A stretch of DNA of 64,000 bases from Pseudochelatococcus sp050946405 (GCF_050946405.1 NZ_JBMNUS010000003.1:277568-341567); one strand, 5' to 3'. Counted from the first letter of the stretch, positions 53,261 through 61,814 are shown. Made by a program: numbers and translations. The notes: generated by a model from the sequence alone, not told the origin.

Positions 53261-53310
53261 GGCCCCTTGCGGCGCGGGGTGCCGGCATTCCGCGCCACGG
53301 GCTTTTGCCG

Positions 53311-53411
53311 GAGCGCGTTCAGATTCAATCGAATCGTTTAATCGATAGGAATTCGCTCAAAATCAGGAAATCAGAAGCTTTTCGCGTCTCGACGAAACGC
53401 GGAAAGCTTCT
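53311..53411 (+). repeat. Repeat element with two inverted repeats between tauA and tauB
   Basis: GAGCG (53311-53315) pairs with CGCTC (53354-53358) around ATTCAATCGAAT and AATCGAT-type palindromes. Then AGAAGCTTT (53373-53381) pairs with AAAGCTTCT (53403-53411), with inner GCGT/ACGC. A short AAAGC-TCC-GCTTTTTCTT hairpin with a T-run follows at 53424-53440. The last two could attenuate transcription into tauBC. Confidence 0.6.
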
Positions 53412-53488
53412 GAAGGAGCAGACAAAGCTCCGCTTTTTCTTATGCTCCGACGCCGTGCGGCCCGGCCGGAAGATGAAGGAGGAAATGC

Positions 53489-54259
53489 ATGTCACGGCTG
53501 TCGCTTCAGGATGTGAGCGTCCGCTACGGTGATGCGCCGCCTGTGATCGGGAATCTGTCGCTCACTTTCGGCGCGCGGGACTTCGTGACGGTGCTCGGTC
53601 CCTCGGGTTCGGGCAAGACCACGTTGCTCAAGCTGGCGGCGGGGTTCTTGCAGCCGACTGACGGACAGGTGCTCGTCAACGGCGAAAGGATCACCGGGCC
53701 GGGCGCGGACAGGGGTGTGGTGTTTCAGGACGATGCGCTGCTGCCCTGGCTCGATGCCATCGAGAACACGGCGCTTTCCCTGAAGCTGCGCGGCATGCGC
53801 CCGCGCGACTATCTGCCCAGGGCCGCCGCCGTGCTGGCGCGTCTGGGCCTGGCCGGCTTCGAGCGGCGCAGGATATGGGAGCTTTCCGGCGGCCAGCGCC
53901 AGCGCGTCGGCCTTGCACGGGCGCTGATGGCGGAGCCGCATTTCCTGCTGATGGACGAACCTTTCGGCGCGCTCGACGCGCTCACCCGCGCGCAGATGCA
54001 CGAGGCGGTGCTGGACCTTTGGCGAAGGCTCGGGCCGGGCATCCTGTTCATCACCCACGACGTCGAGGAGGCGCTGCTGCTCGGCACCCGTCTGGTCGTG
54101 CTGGCGGCGCGTCCGGGGCGTGTGGCGCAGGAGTTCCGCATCGATTTCGGCGCGCGGCTCGCCGGCGGAGAAACGCTGCGCGCCGTGCGCAGCGACCCGG
54201 CGTTCGTCGACCTGCGCGAGCAGGTTCTGGACCTCGTTTTCACGCGGGAGGCGGCATGA
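53489..54259 (+). CDS. tauB: Taurine/sulfonate-type ABC ATP-binding protein
   Basis: A 256-residue ABC ATPase: Walker A GPSGSGKTT (37-45), GRFLQPTDGQVLVNGERITGPGADRGVVFQDDALLPWLDAIENTALSLKLRG-type Q-loop region, LSGGQRQRVGLARALM signature and LLMDEPFGALDALTR Walker B. These match TauB/SsuB nitrate-sulfonate-taurine ATPases. AAGGAGGAAATGC precedes the ATG. Overlaps tauC by ATGA. Confidence 0.92.
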   Translation: MSRLSLQDVSVRYGDAPPVIGNLSLTFGARDFVTVLGPSGSGKTTLLKLAAGFLQPTDGQVLVNGERITGPGADRGVVFQDDALLPWLDAIENTALSLKLRGMRPRDYLPRAAAVLARLGLAGFERRRIWELSGGQRQRVGLARALMAEPHFLLMDEPFGALDALTRAQMHEAVLDLWRRLGPGILFITHDVEEALLLGTRLVVLAARPGRVAQEFRIDFGARLAGGETLRAVRSDPAFVDLREQVLDLVFTREAA

Positions 54260-55083
54260 GTTCCGCGACTGATTATCTCGAACCGGATGCGACGGCCTCG
54301 CAGCGTGCCGGCGGCCGGCGTTTCCGCGTGGCCCACCTGTCCATCGCGACCTTGCTCGTTCTGCTTGCCGTCTGGTGGGCGGTCACGGCCGGGGGCCTGA
54401 TCGCGCCGCTGTTTCTCCCCGGCCCCGGGGCGGTATTTCAGCGCTTCGTCGCCGTCCTGACGGAAGGCTATGTCGATTCCACGCTGCTGGAGCATCTTGG
54501 CGCGAGTCTCGCGCGAGTGTTCGCGGCGCTCGTCGCCGCATCGGCAATCGCCGTTCCCGTGGGGTTCGCCATTGCGCTCAGCCCTGTCGGCCGAGGGATT
54601 CTCGACCCGCTGCTGGAATTGCTGCGCCCCATTCCGCCGCTCGCCTATCTGCCGCTCGTGATCATCTGGTTCGGTATCGGGGAGGTATCGAAGGTGCTGG
54701 TCATCGGCGTGGCGATGCTGGCGCCCATCGCCCTGTCCACGGCGGCGGGCGTTCGATCCGTCGCGCCAGACAGGCTGGACGCGGCGCGATCGCTGGGAGC
54801 CTCGCGCCTGCAATTGTTGCGTTACGTCGTCTTTCCGGGCGCGCTGCCCGAGATCGTCACCGGCATCCGCATCGCACTCGGCACGGGCTGGACGACGCTG
54901 GTCGCAGCCGAACTCGTGGCCGCCACGCGCGGGCTCGGCTTCATGATCCAGTCCGCTGCGCAGTTTCTGGTGACGGATGTCGTCATCATGGGCATCCTCG
55001 TCATCGCGGCCGTCGCCTTCCTGCTCGAAGCCGCCGTCCGCGTGCTGGAGAAGATCTTCGTTCCCTGGCGCGGCAAGATGTAA
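54256..55083 (+). CDS. tauC: Taurine/sulfonate-type ABC transporter permease
   Basis: A 275-residue inner-membrane permease of the TauC/SsuC group. A polar leader of about 25 residues precedes the first helix; LLELLRPIPPLAYLPLVIIWFGIGEVSKVLVI and DAARSLGASRLQLLRYVVFPGALPEIVTGIRIALGTGWTTLVAAELVAATRGLGFMIQSA are the family's characteristic EAA region. It closes the tau unit; a GC-rich hairpin follows. Confidence 0.93.
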   Translation: MSSATDYLEPDATASQRAGGRRFRVAHLSIATLLVLLAVWWAVTAGGLIAPLFLPGPGAVFQRFVAVLTEGYVDSTLLEHLGASLARVFAALVAASAIAVPVGFAIALSPVGRGILDPLLELLRPIPPLAYLPLVIIWFGIGEVSKVLVIGVAMLAPIALSTAAGVRSVAPDRLDAARSLGASRLQLLRYVVFPGALPEIVTGIRIALGTGWTTLVAAELVAATRGLGFMIQSAAQFLVTDVVIMGILVIAAVAFLLEAAVRVLEKIFVPWRGKM

Positions 55084-55094
55084 ACATGGCAAAC

Positions 55095-55133
55095 AAGGCG
55101 CGCCCGGAGCGACATACGGAGCCGGCGCGCCTT
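55095..55133 (+). terminator. Hairpin after tauC
   Basis: AAGGCGCGCC (55095-55104) and GGCGCGCCTT (55124-55133) form a perfect 10-bp stem 11 bases after the tauC stop; a T-run (ATTTTTC) follows at 55143-55149. It probably ends the tau transcript before the tRNA on the opposite strand. Confidence 0.7.
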
Positions 55134-55248
55134 CTCCGCGTGACATTTTTCGGTGTGTCGGCGGAAATATGAAGATGCAACCGTCACCCGATGGAAAAAA
55201 CCATCGTGATCGCCGACGAAACAAACTCAGTGGGGAATTGAAGAGAAG

Positions 55249-55324
55249 TGGCGCGCCCAAGGGGAATCGAACCCCTGTTTTCGCCGTGAAAGGGCGACGT
55301 CCTAGACCGCTAGACGATGGGCGC
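55249..55324 (-). tRNA. tRNA-Glu (anticodon UUC)
   Basis: A 76-base tRNA with encoded CCA. The acceptor GCGCCCA pairs with TGGGCGC, with G discriminator; the D arm reads TCGTCTAGCGGTCTAGGAC, the anticodon loop CTTTCAC holds TTC (complement at 55288-55290), and the T arm has GGTTCGATTCC. It marks the border between the sulfur region and the core recJ block. Confidence 0.97.
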
Positions 55325-55391
55325 AGCAACCGTTGCCGGTTAAGTGACGCAACTCATAGAGATGTTCGGCCTGTTCGGCAAGGCCTTCCGC

Positions 55392-55408
55392 AAAACTTTG
55401 AAAGTTTT
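55392..55408. other. Perfect palindrome between recJ and tRNA-Glu
   Basis: AAAACTTT-G-AAAGTTTT is an 8-1-8 palindrome in the 117-base gap between the recJ stop and the tRNA-Glu gene, both on the minus strand. It is too AT-rich to be a stable terminator; a protein-binding site or weak terminator is possible. Confidence 0.4.
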
Positions 55409-55441
55409 CCACATCCATCGGGCGCCCTTGTCATGCAGGCA

Positions 55442-57277
55442 TCATCGAGGTGACGCCTCCGCCTTGCTGACGTCGAGCAGGCGCAGGCTGACCTGATTGC
55501 GGCCGCCCCAGGTGTCGAGTGCGAGCGTGCCCGCGGCATGCACCGTCTGCCCTTTCATCGACAGCAGCGCCTGCCCCAGCGGCGCATCTGCGGCGCGAAA
55601 GACCATGCCGCCGAGAGACGCGCCGTCGCCCGCCCGCAGGCGGATGCGGACATGGTTGACGCCGACGATCGCGGCCTCGGTCAGAACGTGATGACCGAAC
55701 GCGAACACCGGCTCCGGGTTGCCCGCGCCATAGGGGCCGGCGCGCGACAGGCCGGCTACGAGGTCGACGGTCGCGCCGCCTGCGGTGAGCGCGCCGTCGA
55801 TGCCGAGCGCCTCGCTCGCATCAACGCGGCCGAACTCATCGGCCAGCGCGGCCGATATGCCGGCCCGGAAAGCCGCGACGCCGCCCGGGGGCAGTGTCAC
55901 GCCCGCGGCCATCGCATGCCCGCCGCCCTTGACGGCGATACCCTCTTCCACCAGCCGGCGCACCGCCCGGCCGAGATCGACGCCGGGAACGGAACGGCCG
56001 GAACCCGTGCCGCCACCGCCGCCGTCAAGCGCGATAGCGAATGCGGGGCGGTTGAAACGTTCCTTGATGCGCGCCGCCACCAGCCCCACGACGCCCGGAT
56101 GCCACTCCGGCGAGCCGACGACGAGCACGGCGGGACCTTCCTCCACGACCTGCCGTTCCGCCATCGCCGTCGCTTCCTCGACGGCGAGCCGCTCCACCGC
56201 CTGCCGCTCGGCGTTCAGGGCGTTGAGCTCGCCGGCGATGCGCGCGGCCTCGCCGGCGTCGCCGGTCATCAGCAGCCCCGCCCCGAGCGCCGAATTGCCG
56301 ATGCGTCCGCCGGCGTTGATCCGGGGGCCGAGCAGAAAGCCGAGATGCCACGCTTCCGGCGGCCCCGAGAGACCGGATACGTCGATGAGCGCCGTCAGCC
56401 CCGGCCGCCTACGCTGGCGCATCACGGCAAGCCCCTGCTGCACGAAAGCGCGGTTGAGACCCGTCAGCGGCACGACGTCGGCAACGGTCGCCAGCGCCAC
56501 CAGATCGAGATCGGCCAGAAGCTCCGGCTCGCCGCCGCCGCGCGCCTGCCAGAAGCCCGACCGGCGCAGCGCGCGCTGCACCGCCACCAGCGCCATGAAC
56601 ACCACGCCGGCCGCGCACAGATGGCCCAGGCCGGAAAGGTCGTCCTGCCGGTTGGGGTTGACGACGGCAACCGCAGGCGGCAGTTCCACCGCCGCCTGAT
56701 GATGATCGAGCACCACCGCGTCCATGCCGAGCTTGCGCGCCTCCGCGAGCGGCTCGAAGCTCGCCACGCCGCAATCCACCGTGACCAGAAGCGTGCAGCC
56801 GGCCGCGTGCAACTCCCTGATCGCCTCCACATTGGGGCCGTAACCGTCAATGATGCGATCGGGAATGCGCACGACGAAGGGAGTGCCCGTCCGCGCCAGA
56901 AAAGTGCCGAGCAAAGCCGCCGAACAGGCGCCGTCGACGTCGTAATCGCCGAAGATCGCGATCTTCTCGCCGCGGATCACGGCTTGCGCGATGCGCGCAG
57001 CCGCCTCGTCCATCGCGACGAAAGTGGAGGGATCGGGCATGAGGTCGCGCAGGCGCGGCGCGAGATAGGCCGCTGCGTCGTCGGGCGCCACGCCGCGCGC
57101 CGCCAGCACGCGGGCGAGCATGTCGGGCAGGCCGTGCGTCTGCACCATCGCCAGCGCCGCCGCGCGCCCGGTGTCCGTGCATCGGTCACGCCATGCGCGC
57201 CCCAGCGCGGAGCGGTCGACGCCGAGAAACGGACGGGTGTGAAAGGACTGATCCCCCGGAATGCCTGTCTGAAACAC
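55442..57277 (-). CDS. recJ: Single-stranded-DNA-specific exonuclease RecJ
   Basis: A 611-residue DHH-superfamily 5'-3' single-strand exonuclease for recombination and mismatch repair. IAIFGDYDVDGACSAALLGTFL, VTVDCGVAS, VVLDHHQA (the DHH motif) and FLLGPRINAGGRIG carry metal ligands; KGGGHAMAAGVTL is the DHHA1 motif; the C-terminal part is the OB fold. The frame is open to a GTG at 57340, but that codon lies in the loop of the glpX terminator, so a GTG at 57277, just before the conserved HTRPFLGVDRSALGRAW, is taken as start; no strong ribosome site supports either. Confidence 0.92.
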   Translation of the reverse strand: MFQTGIPGDQSFHTRPFLGVDRSALGRAWRDRCTDTGRAAALAMVQTHGLPDMLARVLAARGVAPDDAAAYLAPRLRDLMPDPSTFVAMDEAAARIAQAVIRGEKIAIFGDYDVDGACSAALLGTFLARTGTPFVVRIPDRIIDGYGPNVEAIRELHAAGCTLLVTVDCGVASFEPLAEARKLGMDAVVLDHHQAAVELPPAVAVVNPNRQDDLSGLGHLCAAGVVFMALVAVQRALRRSGFWQARGGGEPELLADLDLVALATVADVVPLTGLNRAFVQQGLAVMRQRRRPGLTALIDVSGLSGPPEAWHLGFLLGPRINAGGRIGNSALGAGLLMTGDAGEAARIAGELNALNAERQAVERLAVEEATAMAERQVVEEGPAVLVVGSPEWHPGVVGLVAARIKERFNRPAFAIALDGGGGGTGSGRSVPGVDLGRAVRRLVEEGIAVKGGGHAMAAGVTLPPGGVAAFRAGISAALADEFGRVDASEALGIDGALTAGGATVDLVAGLSRAGPYGAGNPEPVFAFGHHVLTEAAIVGVNHVRIRLRAGDGASLGGMVFRAADAPLGQALLSMKGQTVHAAGTLALDTWGGRNQVSLRLLDVSKAEASPR

Positions 57278-57321
57278 CTTGTCTGCAATACCTGATGCGA
57301 CGAAACGCTGAAAGCCTGGAG

Positions 57322-57350
57322 AAAAATCGGCCGGGCGCACGCACCCGGCC
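57322..57350 (-). terminator. Rho-independent terminator of glpX
   Basis: On the minus strand GGCCGGGTGC pairs with GCGCCCGGCC (one wobble) over a two-base loop, followed by GATTTTTC. It lies 37 bases past the glpX stop and ahead of recJ. Confidence 0.75.
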
Positions 57351-57386
57351 GCCGATGCGGACGGATTGTCTCCATCCAGCGTGCGA

Positions 57387-58385
57387 TCAATCCAGATAGA
57401 ACTTGGAATGATCGCGATGCTCGGCGCGAATACGGCGCACGGTGCCGGTGGCGGAGCGGTAAACGACCGTCTCGGTCTCGATGACGTCGCTGCCGAAGCG
57501 AACGCCGGACAGCAACGCGCCGTCCGTCACGCCCGTGGCCGACACCACCACGTCGCCGGCCGCCAGCTCCTCGATGCTGTACTTGCGCGCCGGATCGGTG
57601 ACGCCCATCGCCGCAGCGCGCTCGCGCTTCTCCGGCGTGTCGAGGATGAGGCGCGTCTGCATCTGGCCGCCGACGCAGCGCAGCGCCGCCGCCGCGAGCA
57701 CGCCCTCGGGCGCGCCGCCCGTGCCCATGTAGATGTCGACGCCGGTTTCGCCCGAAGTCGCGGTGAAGATGACGCCCGCCACGTCGCCGTCGGTGATGAG
57801 GCGCACAGCCGCACCGGTGCGGCGGATGCCGGCGATGATCTCGGCGTGGCGCGGGCGGTCGAGCACCAGCGCGGTGATCTCGGAGGGCTTGACGCCCTTG
57901 GCGCGGGCCAGCGCCTCGATGTTCTGCTCAGGCGACTTGTCGAGGTCGACCAGGCCGGCGGGGTAGCCCGGGCCGATGGCGATCTTCTCCATGTAGACGT
58001 CAGGCGCGTTGAGCAGCGAACCGCCCTCGGCCATCGCCATCACCGCGATGGCGCCGGGCATGTCCTTGGCGCACAGCGTCGTGCCTTCCAGCGGGTCGAC
58101 GGCGATGTCCACCTTCGGGCCGGTCTTGTTGCCGACGCGCTCGCCGATGAACAGCATCGGCGCCTCGTCGCGCTCGCCCTCGCCGATCACGACCGTGCCG
58201 TCGATCGACAGACGGTTCAGCTCGCGGCGCATGGCGTCCACCGCCGCCTGATCCGCCGCCTTCTCATCTCCCCTGCCCCGCAGGCGCGCGGAAGACACCG
58301 CAGCGCGCTCGGTGACGCGAACGAGTTCCAGCGTAAGAATGCGGTCGATGTAGTGGCTGGCTTTCAATTCGCCTTCATTGGACAT
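57387..58385 (-). CDS. glpX: Class II fructose-1,6-bisphosphatase
   Basis: A 332-residue GlpX-type phosphatase, converting fructose-1,6-bisphosphate to fructose-6-phosphate in gluconeogenesis. GEGERDEAPMLFIGERVG, DIAVDPLEGTTLCAKDMPGAIAVMAMAEGGSL and MGTGGAPEGVLAAAALRCVGGQMQ are the metal- and substrate-binding motifs of the family. CGAGGAG precedes the ATG. Same strand as homoserine dehydrogenase, with a 203-base gap containing an intergenic palindrome-like element. Confidence 0.95.
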   Translation of the reverse strand: MSNEGELKASHYIDRILTLELVRVTERAAVSSARLRGRGDEKAADQAAVDAMRRELNRLSIDGTVVIGEGERDEAPMLFIGERVGNKTGPKVDIAVDPLEGTTLCAKDMPGAIAVMAMAEGGSLLNAPDVYMEKIAIGPGYPAGLVDLDKSPEQNIEALARAKGVKPSEITALVLDRPRHAEIIAGIRRTGAAVRLITDGDVAGVIFTATSGETGVDIYMGTGGAPEGVLAAAALRCVGGQMQTRLILDTPEKRERAAAMGVTDPARKYSIEELAAGDVVVSATGVTDGALLSGVRFGSDVIETETVVYRSATGTVRRIRAEHRDHSKFYLD

Positions 58386-58588
58386 CTAATCAGACTCCTC
58401 GGGGGTATGCTTGAACGGGCTAAGGCAGCTTCCGACCTGACGGAACATCCGGCCGATCGGAACTTGCTCAAATCAGAATCTCGCGGAGCGATGGCCCATC
58501 TTTTCAAATCGGCCGATGCCCCGCCTGCGGAAATGTCTACGCCACGTTTTCACGCCATTTTCGTGACAATGACGCGAACGATGAACAG
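58386..58588. other. Gap between glpX and hom
   Basis: No gene. Contains a partially palindromic stretch (CGGCCGATCGG near 58449 and ATCGGCCGAT near 58510) with GAGCGATGGC between, similar in composition to the intergenic repeats listed elsewhere. Confidence 0.35.
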
Positions 58589-59911
58589 TTATTCCCGCTC
58601 GATACGAATGACCTGCGGCCTTTCTACGACATACCCTTCCGCGATCACCTTATCAACCGCCGAACGAATAGCTTGTTCGGTCGTCGCATAGGTGATGACC
58701 ACGACAGGCACCGGCGCGCCCGAGCGGCCGGCGGGATCGAGCTGCGCGGCGTCTTCGGAGCGATTCTGGATGATGCTCTCCAGCGAAATCCCGAGATCGG
58801 CGAAGCTCGTGACGATGGAAGCGGCTGCGCCGGGCGTGTCGGCCACCGTCAGGCGCACGTAATAGCCGCCCTCGTGCACCTGCATCGGCTCCTGGATGGG
58901 ATGCCCGAGCGAGGCCGCGGGATAGCCGAACGGCAGGCTGACGAAGCCGCGCGCGACATCCGCGAGATCCGCGATCACCGACGAGGCGGTCGCGTCGCCG
59001 CCCGCTCCCGGCCCCACGAGCGTCAGCTCGCCCACGGCGTCGGCCTGGATGTTCACGGCGTTGGTGACGCCCATCACGCGCGCGATCGGCGAATCGTTCG
59101 GCACCATGGTCGGATGGACGCGCTGCTCGATGCCGGATTCCGAACGCTCCGCGACGCCCAGCAGCTTGATGCGATAGCCGAGCTTCTTGGCCATGCGGAT
59201 GTCGAACGAGTCGATCGACCGGATGCCCTCGACATAGACGGCCCCGATGTTGACATCGACGCCGAAAGCGAGGGCCGCGAGGATGGTGAGCTTGTGCGCG
59301 GTGTCGAAGCCGTCGATGTCGAAGGTCGGATCGGCCTCGGCGTAACCCAGCGTCTGCGCCTGCTTGAGGCACTTGTTGAACGACGCCCCCTCCCGCTCCA
59401 TCCGCGAGAGGATATAGTTGCAGGTGCCGTTGAGAATGCCGGAAATGCGCGTGATGCGGTTGCCCGCGAGCCCTTCCTTGACCGTCTTGATGACGGGGAT
59501 GCCGCCCGCCACCGAGGCCTCGAACGACAGCGTGACGCCCCGCTCCTCCGCCAGATGCGCGAGCGCCTCGCCATGATGGGCGATCAGCGCCTTGTTGGCC
59601 GTCACCACCGGCTTGCCCGCTTGCAGGGCCACCTCGACGGCCGCTTTCGCCGGGCCGTTTTCGCCGCCGATCAACTCGACGAACACGTCGATGTCAGGCG
59701 ACCGGGCCAGCGCCACCGGATCATCGTACCAGTGCACGCCCGACAGGTCGACGCCGCGGTCGCGCGACCTGTCGCGCGCGGCGACCGCCGTAACGGTGAT
59801 CGCCCGCCCGCAACGGGAAGCGAGAATGTCGTGTTGCAGATCGAGCAGGCGGACGACGGATGCGCCGACCGTACCAAGGCCGGCGACGCCGACCCGTAAA
59901 CTTTGCGCCAT
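58589..59911 (-). CDS. hom: Homoserine dehydrogenase
   Basis: A 440-residue enzyme reducing aspartate-semialdehyde to homoserine, the branch point to threonine and methionine. The NAD(P) motif is GVAGLGTVGASVVRLL; VVTANKALIAHHG and the signature GILNGTCNYILSRM follow; ATLGYAEADPTFDIDGFDTAHKL contains catalytic residues (TLGYAEADP). A C-terminal ACT domain (VRLTVADTPGAAASIVTSFADLGISLESIIQ) likely gives threonine feedback inhibition. ATG at 59911 is preferred; an ATG at 59932 falls inside a palindromic repeat. Confidence 0.95.
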   Translation of the reverse strand: MAQSLRVGVAGLGTVGASVVRLLDLQHDILASRCGRAITVTAVAARDRSRDRGVDLSGVHWYDDPVALARSPDIDVFVELIGGENGPAKAAVEVALQAGKPVVTANKALIAHHGEALAHLAEERGVTLSFEASVAGGIPVIKTVKEGLAGNRITRISGILNGTCNYILSRMEREGASFNKCLKQAQTLGYAEADPTFDIDGFDTAHKLTILAALAFGVDVNIGAVYVEGIRSIDSFDIRMAKKLGYRIKLLGVAERSESGIEQRVHPTMVPNDSPIARVMGVTNAVNIQADAVGELTLVGPGAGGDATASSVIADLADVARGFVSLPFGYPAASLGHPIQEPMQVHEGGYYVRLTVADTPGAAASIVTSFADLGISLESIIQNRSEDAAQLDPAGRSGAPVPVVVITYATTEQAIRSAVDKVIAEGYVVERPQVIRIERE

Positions 59912-59927
59912 TGTCAGAACCGGATAG

Positions 59928-59975
59928 AGCATAATCCCCGGAAGCGGATACCGCTTTCGGGAAAAATATTATGCT
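59928..59975. repeat. Rhizobial-type intergenic palindromic repeat
   Basis: AGCATAAT (59928-59935) pairs with ATTATGCT (59968-59975), and inside it CCGGAAGCGG pairs with CCGCTTTCGG (one wobble) around ATA. An AGCAT...GCT palindrome with an inner CCGGAA-type arm is a well-known dispersed repeat of rhizobial-group genomes. It lies between hom and the aminotransferase and touches the upstream hom start candidate. Confidence 0.75.
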
Positions 59976-60046
59976 TAAACAAAAGGATAGAGCATCTCTG
60001 CGTTTCAACGGAAGGTAGGGATGCTCCAGGGCGGCGGATGCGCACC

Positions 60047-61264
60047 TCAACGATGCGCGGCGAGTGAAACGACGTTGTGCAATGTTTTGTCGGCCGTTTC
60101 AAGGAACCGGCGCAAGTTGCGCGCAGCCTGACGGATGCGCTGTTCATTCTCGACCACGGCGATGCGCACATATTCGTCGCCATGCTCGCCGAAGCCGATG
60201 CCCGGCGCCACCGCGAGCTCGGCCTTCTCCACCAGCAGCTTCGAGAACTCCAGGCTGCCAAGCTCCCGGAATTGCTCGGGAATCTTGACCCAGGCGAACA
60301 TCGACGCCTTGGGCACGGGAATCTCCCACCCGGCGCGGCCGAAGGAATCGACCAGCACGTCGCGCCGGTGCTTGTAGGTGGCCCGCATCTCGGCGATGCA
60401 GTCGTCCGGGCCGTTCAGCGCCGCCGTCGCGGCGACCTGAACCGGCGTGAACGCGCCATAGTCCAGATAGGATTTCACCCGGCCCAGCGCCGCGATCAGG
60501 CGCTCGTTGCCGACGGCGAAGCCGATGCGCCAGCCCGCCATCGAATAGGTCTTGGACATCGACGTGAACTCGACCGTCACATCGACGGCGCCGGGCACCT
60601 GCAACACGGAGGGCGGCGGATCGTCGTCGAAATAGACTTCCGAATAAGCGAGGTCCGACAGCAGCAGCAGGTCGTGCTTCTTCGCGAAGGCGACGAGATC
60701 GCGGTAGAAATCGAGCGAGGCGACATAGGCTGTGGGGTTCGCGGGATAGCAGACCACAAGCGCGATGGGCTTGGGGATGGAGTGCACGACCGCTTTTTCC
60801 AGCGCCGGGAAGAAGGCCGGCGTCGGCTCCGCCGGAATGGAGCGGATGACGCCGCCCGCCATCAGGAAGCCGAAGGCATGAATCGGGTAGCTCGGGTTCG
60901 GCACCAGCACGACATCGCCCGGCGCGGTGATGGCCTGCGCCATGTTGGCGAAGCCCTCCTTCGAGCCCAGCGTGGCGATGACCTGGGTATCCGGGTTGAG
61001 CTTGACGCCGAAACGCCGCTCGTAATAGCCGGCCTGCGCCCGGCGCAGGCCGGCGATGCCGCGCGAGGCGGAATAACGGTCCGTCCGCGGCTTGCCGACG
61101 GTTTCCACCAGCTTCTCGATGACATGGCGCGGCGCCGGCAGATCGGGATTGCCCATGCCCAGATCGACGATATCGGCGCCCGCAGCTCGTGCAGCCGCCT
61201 TGGCGCGGTTGACCTGCTCGAACACATAGGGAGGGAGGCGCTTGATACGATGAAATTCCGTCAT
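60047..61264 (-). CDS. Class I/II aminotransferase (AlaC / LL-diaminopimelate-type)
   Basis: A 405-residue PLP aminotransferase of fold type I. MTEFHRIKRLPPYVFEQVNRAKAAARAAGADIVDLGMGNPDLPAP is the typical start of the group annotated as AlaC or LL-diaminopimelate aminotransferase. YPANPTAYVASLDFYRDLVAFAKKH and the PLP lysine in FTSMSKTYSMAGWRIGF are present, as is ATLGSKEGFANMAQA. It likely transfers amino groups between alanine/glutamate and 2-oxo acids. It precedes hom on the same strand, as in other alphaproteobacteria, which suggests a link to amino-acid synthesis. Confidence 0.92.
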   Translation of the reverse strand: MTEFHRIKRLPPYVFEQVNRAKAAARAAGADIVDLGMGNPDLPAPRHVIEKLVETVGKPRTDRYSASRGIAGLRRAQAGYYERRFGVKLNPDTQVIATLGSKEGFANMAQAITAPGDVVLVPNPSYPIHAFGFLMAGGVIRSIPAEPTPAFFPALEKAVVHSIPKPIALVVCYPANPTAYVASLDFYRDLVAFAKKHDLLLLSDLAYSEVYFDDDPPPSVLQVPGAVDVTVEFTSMSKTYSMAGWRIGFAVGNERLIAALGRVKSYLDYGAFTPVQVAATAALNGPDDCIAEMRATYKHRRDVLVDSFGRAGWEIPVPKASMFAWVKIPEQFRELGSLEFSKLLVEKAELAVAPGIGFGEHGDEYVRIAVVENEQRIRQAARNLRRFLETADKTLHNVVSLAAHR

Positions 61265-61454
61265 GGGTTGGTATCCGGGATCGAAAAAAGGCCAAAACGC
61301 AGGCGCTTCGGCCGGGAATGCTCGCTGCCGAGCCGCCACTGGAGCCGGCGTGTCAGTAATTATGCGCGCACGGCCGTAAAAGTATCGTTTATCATCAACA
61401 CGGCGCGCATGAAAACATTTTCTTGCGAAAGTCGGCGAGAGCGGCAAAAAGCGC

Positions 61455-61814
61455 TCATTCGAGCGGGGGAATGACCGGCGGCTGCGCCATCGGCGTGTCG
61501 CCCAGCGCGCGCGCCGTCGCGGCGTCCGCCTCGTTCTGCGAGCGGCGCCGGTTGAGCCCGGTCTCCAGCGCCTCCAACTCCTCCTTGGTCAGCGGGGCAT
61601 GCCCGCGATCGGGCGGCTTGACGCCGACGGGTTTGTATTGCAGCGTCTCGGAGCGCGACTCCTCGACGAAACCGGCGGCTTTTCCGCCTTCGGTCGCGAA
61701 TCCGCTCGCCACCGCGATGCCGTGAACGGGGCCGCCGCCCGCGCACCCGGCGCAGGCGCCGAGCACGAAGACCAGGGCCGCTGCCGGCGTCGATTGGCGA
61801 AGAGCGTTCATCAT
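61455..61814 (-). CDS. Small putative lipoprotein
   Basis: A 119-residue protein starting at an ATG pair behind GGAAAGGTGCC. The signal sequence ALRQSTPAAALVFVLGACAGCAGGG contains LGAC and CAGC, giving a lipobox; lipidation at the first Cys is likely. The mature part is charged and low in complexity (LTKEELEALETGLNRRRSQNEADAATARALGDTP) and may be a short helical coil. I do not recognise a named family, but a small outer-membrane or periplasmic lipoprotein at this site, divergent from phaC, is common in related genomes. Function unknown. Confidence 0.75.
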   Translation of the reverse strand: MMNALRQSTPAAALVFVLGACAGCAGGGPVHGIAVASGFATEGGKAAGFVEESRSETLQYKPVGVKPPDRGHAPLTKEELEALETGLNRRRSQNEADAATARALGDTPMAQPPVIPPLE

